DNA of 64,000 bases. Origin: Scortum barcoo. Its lineage: Eukaryota; Chordata; Actinopteri; Centrarchiformes; Terapontidae. Both the position numbers and the translations under genes were made by a program. Positions 58,023 to 64,000 of this stretch are shown in pieces (the first letter of the stretch is position 1; every line of letters starts with the position of its first letter). The notes beneath the pieces are model-generated. The model saw only the letters and a list, made by a program, of their open reading frames with translations. It was not told the DNA's origin and did no database searches. The stretch is from positions 2,322,104 through 2,386,103 of the forward strand of contig CM041551.1 of assembly GCA_023238725.1 (NCBI GenBank), written 5' to 3'.

Positions 58023-58430
58023 TGTTTTCCCCTTGTGTTTCCATTGCTCCCGCCTTCTTGTTTCCTGTGATCTCTCCGTGTTGTAGGTGGGTGTGGTCAA
58101 GCCTCCCTGCTCCTGAGCTGAGCTGGCTGGCACACCTGGTCATCCCATCATGCTCTGCAGTATATCTACCCCAGCTCTCCTCCCAGTCTTTGTCAGATTG
58201 TTCCATCATGTAGTGTGCTATTACGCTCTCAGGCCAACCTTGTTTGTTGCTCTCTCCTTGTGCTTGTGTTTGTGCCTCAGACTTCCTGTGCCCACCAGCC
58301 TGCTCTCCAGTCCAGTCTCCTGTTTGCCTGACTGATCAGCCCCTGGATCAGTTTCGCCACCTCCATCAGCAGCTACTTATCTGTCTTTGACACCATTATT
58401 CCACCATCTCAGCTCAGTATTCTCAATAAG
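58023..58430 (+). mobile_element. LTR B, same family as LTR A, opposite strand
   Basis: Starts TGTTTTCCCC and follows LTR A word for word for about 370 bases at moderate identity, including CCTGTGATCTCTCCGTG and GCTGGCACACCTGG. Similarity fades toward CAATAAGG near 58425. The 3' boundary and target duplication are unclear. A 5-bp CTAAA lies before the start and also at 58722-58726, which could be chance. Confidence 0.65.
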
Positions 58431-58725
58431 GATGGAGCTGGAGGCACCAAGTGGAGGCCGGTCTTGGGGCAGGTTGTGGGAGATGGAGCCAGAGACCTCA
58501 GGAGGGCTACCTGGTGCCAGGGTGAAGATGGAGCCAGAGACCTCAGGAGGGCTACCTGGTGCCAGGGTGAAGATGGAGCCAGGGACCTCAGGAGGGTGGC
58601 TTAGGGGCCTGGGGGAGGCAGAGCAGGAGCCCTCTGGCAGACTACTAGATGGGACTCAGGCAGACAGGCAGGAGGATGACCAGACTGGTGAAGACATTCC
58701 AGTCCAGCTGATATACCATGGCTAA
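58431..58725 (+). other. GC-rich open frame after LTR B with tandem repeats
   Basis: A plus-strand frame is open from 58387 to 58725 across the LTR edge. It encodes glycine-, glutamate- and proline-rich sequence built on MEPETSGGLPGARVK. Low-complexity tandem repeats of this composition are found next to LTRs in some fish gypsy elements, so this may be the retained non-LTR part of the element. I do not recognise a domain and do not claim a gene. Confidence 0.4.
58483..58600 (+). repeat. 45-bp tandem repeat, about 2.6 copies
   Basis: Units at 58483-58527 and 58528-58572 are identical in the stretch I compared. A third, partial unit begins at 58573 with one early substitution and then diverges. 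The 45-bp period keeps frame (15 residues). Confidence 0.93.
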
Positions 58726-61700
58726 ACTAAACACAGAACAACCAGAGAACCAGTGACAAATGTAGCAGCGTAACAGATGCCTCATACATAGAGGGACTAA
58801 AAATGACTATTGATTTATTAGTCCTGGGAAATTGTTAGTAAGACAGTGAATACATCAGTCAACCATAAGGAACATTGCATTGAGAAAATACACCACAGAA
58901 ATGGGCACTTAATGAGCACAACACAGGTGTGTGTCCAAAGTAACTTGCTCATTATAACAATGGTTATGTTATGTGGTATTTTATAGTGTCAGCACCTATT
59001 AAAAAGAAAAAACAACTATGTGTTGGTCAGTCATATTTCATACTCTCTGATTTTCCAGTTCCAGTCTGAGGCTGCCAGTCCTGAGCCCAGTGGTTTCTAC
59101 TGAAGATTTAACTCTTTAAAGCTTAGTTGTTTTCTAAAACAGCTGCTCATTGTACTTATTATCAAATAATACTCAAACCAGAAGAAATTAGCATTTGCTG
59201 GTGACTATTTTCAATAGTGGATTAATCCATATTTGGTTGTCCAGTGAGTAGTGGTGGTTTCTAGCCAACAATGGAGCTCTATGGCACAGAGAAATGAGAG
59301 ATAATAGGCCTTGAATGGAATATAAAATACATTTAGTACAATACATTCATTGCTGGTTTGAGTCTGTTTTTATATTGGATTTGTTGGTAAAAATAGGCTT
59401 CAAGAAATTATCTAGATTTGTACCATTCTGGTTTATGATGTACAGTAAGCCTGATCAATTAAAGCAGGCAAAAAGGGCTGGAGAGGCCTTGAACAATGGA
59501 ATACACTGAATTTTGTTAGATGACATGCAGAATGACTAACACAAGACTGGTTTCTCCTTTTCAGTCCAACTGGGCTCCTTTCCTTCTCACTTTCATCAGA
59601 TGCTTTAAAGAAATATTCTATAAAAATGGTTTGGATTGCAATCAAGGGTTGATTCATCTGCAGGAACAGTGTTACCATAGCAACTTTACCGTATTCCTGC
59701 CAGACTGTGTGAAACCCTACAGAATTGTACATTACCAGTAGAATCTATCTGACATGTTTCTTAAGTTCAGTGCTTCCATAAGCAAAAATAAACATCTTAA
59801 TCTGAAAAATATAGATATTTGGGCCTGTTTTACTTTTCAAAAAACATGTTGCTGCGGGCAGTTAGGACAGTGTAGCCTCGACATGATGACAGACAGAGCG
59901 TTTAGATGGAGAGGATGAGAGAGTTTGAACTGATGTTGAACCATCATAGACGTGTGTGAGACTGTTCTTCACAGAGACTGCCTGAAGGAAATGTATTCAG
60001 TTGGCTGTTATAAAAAAAAGTTGAAAGAAGAATTAGTGCTGCAGTATTTGGCAGTATGTACAGATACAAGTCTTGTTTGGAAGTGAGCAGTGGGTTCAGG
60101 AATCAGGAGGCAGAGTGGTGGGGAGACAGGCGGCATCCAGCTCTCCCCAGTCTGAGGAATCACAGGCCTTTTATTTTGCTGTCGGAAAATCTCATATGAA
60201 ATGGCTGGCAGCTATTCAGATATCGTCTAATGCTTGAAGCTTGGCAGTCCACTATTTCATTGTGCTGATCCGCTGGAGATGACAAATAGGCAAAGACAGA
60301 AGAAGTGTACAGTGTACAGTTTGAGTTCACTGCAAAGTTCAGTGTCACAGTCTTGACTGAAGCTCGATAGCAATATTTTAATCTACCAAGACTGAGACTG
60401 ACACAGATCATCTTGAATCATTTCCAAGCCACAGACATATGGTTGATATTTTAATCCCTCTCCAGAGTAATTAAATGATGAAATACACATACAAGTGTGC
60501 TTTCTACTTTAGGCACAAGACTTCATTGTTGTGGCATGAAGAGTAGTACCAGGTTAGCATTAAATAGCTATAGCTTACATACTGTGAGGTAGCTCAAGAG
60601 GCACAGATGGCAGGAGTAGTGCAGTTTAATTTGGCATTCATAAAATAATTAGTTATGAAAGACGTCAGGGATTTAAAAGACTCGTAGCTCATTCAGGGAT
60701 GACAGATTGAGTGGTCATCAACCGAGAGGATTACTGTATATGTGGAACAAAATGAGAGTGATTGCTTATTTACGCACTACAAAAATCACCAACTCATTAA
60801 GCAATTGTATTCTAAATTAAGTCTTAAAGCGTATTTTCTTTTATCCAGAAAATCTACCATGTCAGAAGGAACACATCAGCCTTTTTTCTATGTGTATCTT
60901 GTACTGGATTCAGGATGGATTCAGGTTTATTTGTAACATATAATCATACTGGATATAAACATGGTAAAATATAAATGTATCTAAAGGAGTGATTCCTGAC
61001 CAGGGGTACTTTTTCAGTTGGCAGGAGGTATGTGAAAATATAATAATTAAGTAAAACATATAATCGTAAAAATAGAAAAAAGATGTGCAGGATTATTAAT
61101 TCATATAAGGCTGATGTTATGGATATTAATTGCCACGATAACCAATAATCTATCAGCTATGGTTGGCCCACCACTCCCACCAAACTGAGGCAGTCGTAGC
61201 ACGTGAACACAGCAAGCAGGGAGTTTGAAATAGATTGCTAAAGGTAATAGAAAAATTGCTGAAATATCTTGTGTGTTGCCACACCAAGTGGTAGCACTAA
61301 ACTTAAAACTTGAAATGTAAACTTGAACAAACTTAAGGATCACAGTGTCTTGTGTGAAAAATCATTGCATTATTCAGTTTTATATAATACTTTAAAATAA
61401 CACCCAGTAAATGTCAGTTCAAATAAACACATTTGGAACATCAGTGGTTGCTGCTGATGATGAGGTGAACTGAATACATTTTGTAGGGCTGCAGGAATAC
61501 ATCAGGCAAAAGAACATGAGTTAAAAAAGGTATAGATCAAACCTTTTTAGGTTGTTTTTTAATAAAAACACATTTTTGAAAAAATCAATTAAAAAAACTT
61601 GATTATTTTTCAACATAAGCCCTTATGTTTAAGCTTCCTTCTGTTCATTTAACAAAATGATGGTCAGCAATTCACATTAGATACACAGCATATGCATTTG

Positions 61701-62544
61701 TTTTACATAATTGCTGAATTAGCACTGTTAGAAGTTGATTGGCTCTTAGTCTGAGTGTCTGTGCAGGCATTCAATTTAATATGCATCACAGAAGAGTCAT
61801 TATAATAATATCTAATTTGGACAGCACTTTTCAAAAATGAAGGTGTGCAAAGTGTTTAATAAATAGGGTAAAAAATGCTAGGTAAACACAAAGTAAAATA
61901 AAACACTTCAACGCCATCAATTGCCAATGAAATAACTTAAAAAGAAACCAAAACAAGTAAGGGGAAGTAAAATGCAGCTCGAGACAAGAGGGCCACTTTC
62001 CTTGTCCTCACTTTATTTTACTATTTCTACACTTTATAGATACTATAGTATTGATATGATATTCTGTGCCTTTTATTTATATTCACACTTTTCATGTTGT
62101 GTACAGTAGATGCTACTATTGTAGTACTAGCTACTATTGTACTTTTCTCAGCTGGCTATATCCATTTCCCACTGGGATTGATGCAATTAGTTATTGAGTA
62201 AATCGCTACATGCAAAATCCTATTTTCAGTGAACACTGCAAAGAAAGGCAAGCATGACGTTATCGGAGTGAATCACTTCCATGCCCACATGTTGTGGACC
62301 ACATTCCACAAGTGCAAATTGTTACAGCAACCTGTCAAGCACATAAAGTATAATGCTAAGGCTTCCAGTGCACAGTGTTACAGTGAATGGATGGAGAGGC
62401 AGATACTGCAACAGGTATCCATGTGTGCAGTATCACTGGGAGTTAGGGATGAACAGAGGATGAAGAGGTAGGAGAGGACAGGGAGGATGTGTAAATATTT
62501 CAAATGAGATCCAGGACACAGTATGAGCCATGGTTTAAGTGTGG
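58726..62544. other. Non-coding DNA, no gene recognised
   Basis: AT-rich sequence with no recognisable exon. A short stretch at about 61818-61860 (ACAGCACTTTTCAAAA, GTGCAAAGTGTTTAAT) resembles a fish repeat but is too small to assign. Confidence 0.55.
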
Positions 62545-62778
62545 CTAAAGCAGGTCATAGGGTGCAGCCTCAGAAGACCCTCTTCTGCGGCGTTGATAAT
62601 TGGGACATCTGGGAATGAGAACACGTAAGCTTATATAACCATGCAACTGGTTGTCTTCATTGGATACAATGAATGCTGGTGGTTCATCACAGCTGAATAC
62701 TGCAGAGGCTGGCCATGCATCAGGTGTGATGTGGACGAAGACTTGTGGCCTAACAGGGAAGACAGACTGGATGCCCAA
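62545..62778 (-). other. Protein-like open frame of 77 codons, unassigned
   Basis: The frame encodes a compositionally protein-like sequence (QVFVHITPDAWPASAVFSCD, then EPPAFIVSNEDNQLHGYISL). On the minus strand a CTGTTAG word precedes the CCACAAGTC start region. A TTCTCATTCCCAG word before ATGTCC lies inside the frame. Both resemble splice acceptors. I do not recognise the family. It could be an exon, a mobile-element piece or chance. Confidence 0.25.
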
Positions 62779-64000
62779 TAATACATGTGAAGTGTGCTAC
62801 ATTTGGAGACAGTGTTGTAGACATTGACTTACATTGTGTGTTTTGATGCATACAGTTAATATTGTCAGTACTTTAGGATATTTTTAGCAGGTGGTATAGT
62901 GTGGTATAATATGGTGATATAGTATTATGAAAAAGCATTTTACACTTTTGGAGATTGCACTTGGACTTCTGAGAATGAGGTTAGAGTTTCAGGAAATGCA
63001 CCTAACCAACTGAAAAAAACCCCAATAAATTATTAAGGTGGTTCACTTCGCTTATGTTTAAAGGTGATGATTTAGGGTATAGGATTAAGGCCACAGCTTT
63101 TGGGACACCCCTCTCCCCTCAAGCCATGGGCCTTCCCTGCAATTTCTCAGCCTTGATTCCAGAATTTTGGGGTCATATTTGTAAGAGCTCTGCCCCCTCA
63201 GATTTTAGAGTAGTTCATGGATAAATGCAACCCTCTTGCCAGAAAATAACCTTGTTATTGAACAATTCATAAAAATCCCCATTTATGTTCATTAAGGGAA
63301 TTTCATGACATTCGGTGCCGGAAAAAGTCAACAAAAAGTTTAAAATGTCTGTCTTTCAACAATATTTGGAAATGAAAACAGTGGCAGAGTTAAGGTCAAG
63401 CCTCTAACCCTTCCAGGCAGCAGGTCATGGTAAAAATAAGGTTGCTAGGGGCACACTACTTACTGCATTGCTACTGAATTTGGCAGTATTGGCACTGGAG
63501 GTAAATTGTGACTTGTTGGAATGATCCAGTATGAACATAATTCCTCAGGACACCAGGTTGTTTAATTGGAAGGTGCTGCTCTGATGATTGCAGACATCAT
63601 GAAGGATACTATAGTCCTTAATGCTAAGCAAGGTACTCTGGGACTTTGCTGTGTAATGCCTTGTAGGTAATTGAAATAATTTAAAAATCAATTCTAAAAC
63701 TAATTGGATGGCAGTGTAATGAAGCTAAAATGATTAGTATTTTCTTGCAAGTCAAACTGTAGACTCGATTATAAACTGTCGGTGTTGCCTCCAATGGTAA
63801 AGTCAGTGTAACACTTGGCTGAGTATTGTTAGTGTGGGAAAGTTCTGTGTGTGTGTGTGTGTGTCTATGTGGGTACTGGCCTGCAGAAAGGTGCAGTCAT
63901 TTGAGTTTAATGGTGCAAATGTGTGTAGCTCTCCAATTTCTCTGCTAAACTGAGTGAGGCATTGGCTCCCTTTCTGTGTGCATTTTTTGACAGACGCTGA
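62779..64000. other. Non-coding DNA, no gene recognised
   Basis: AT-rich sequence to the window edge. No exon is recognised. Confidence 0.55.
63846..63864. repeat. (GT)n microsatellite
   Basis: Nine GT/TG dinucleotides. Confidence 0.9.

Noticed and set aside
61818..61860. ACAGCACTTTTCAAAA...GTGCAAAGTG repeat-like word
   Set aside because: Too short to distinguish from chance or to assign to a family.
1..64000. CRISPR arrays, operons, bacterial promoters, integrons
   Set aside because: The sequence is clearly vertebrate. The tandem repeats seen are microsatellites or minisatellites without unique spacers of constant length.

Overview
The window reads as nuclear DNA of a teleost fish. It is AT-rich, low in CpG and full of microsatellites, and it carries mobile elements typical of teleosts: a Rex3 (RTE-clade) retrotransposon, Tc1-like DNA transposon, L2/Rex1-like LINE pieces, SINE-like pieces and several solo LTRs. 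A run of exactly 500 N (23656-24155) is a scaffold gap. I found no host protein-coding exon, rRNA or functional tRNA that I could defend, so the window is probably intergenic or lies in a very large intron.

Layout. 1-6025 is unassigned non-coding DNA. 6034-9508 is an apparently full-length but dead Rex3 copy flanked by the 8-bp duplication CTATATGT. 9517-19264 is mostly unassigned, with one dispersed segment near 11.9 kb that recurs in inverted orientation at 27.1 kb. 19265-20430 is an L2/Rex1-like LINE piece on the minus strand. 20.77-21.6 kb holds a tRNA-SINE-like head, a locally CpG-dense block and microsatellites. 22.24-22.41 kb is a minus-strand LINE tail. The gap follows, then unassigned DNA, then a plus-strand LINE piece at 27.57-27.94 kb.

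28272-29576 is a 1.3-kb solo LTR on the minus strand with a 4-bp duplication. 29.6-36.8 kb is mostly unassigned. 36.88-37.93 kb contains a promoter- or leader-like block and a tRNA-like Pol III unit. 38.7-41.25 kb packs four repeats: a GATG-tailed LINE end, two different solo LTRs and a SINE piece. 42.69-43.24 kb is a dispersed fish repeat. 43972-45557 is a decayed Tc1-like transposon with perfect 28-bp inverted ends. 49.03-50.82 kb is a LINE 3' end split by a 979-bp LTR-like insertion. 56281-56767 and 58023-58430 are related LTRs in opposite orientation. The rest to 64 kb is unassigned.

Nothing here forms an operon or pathway. The architecture is a record of transposition and decay: every recognisable coding region belongs to a mobile element and is broken. 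I did not find a convincing new biological system. The items most worth a second look are the nested LTR with an internal 68/70-bp duplication, the segment shared between 11.9 and 27.1 kb, and the CpG-dense block near 21 kb. Family names come from recognised protein motifs, termini and duplications, not from a database search.
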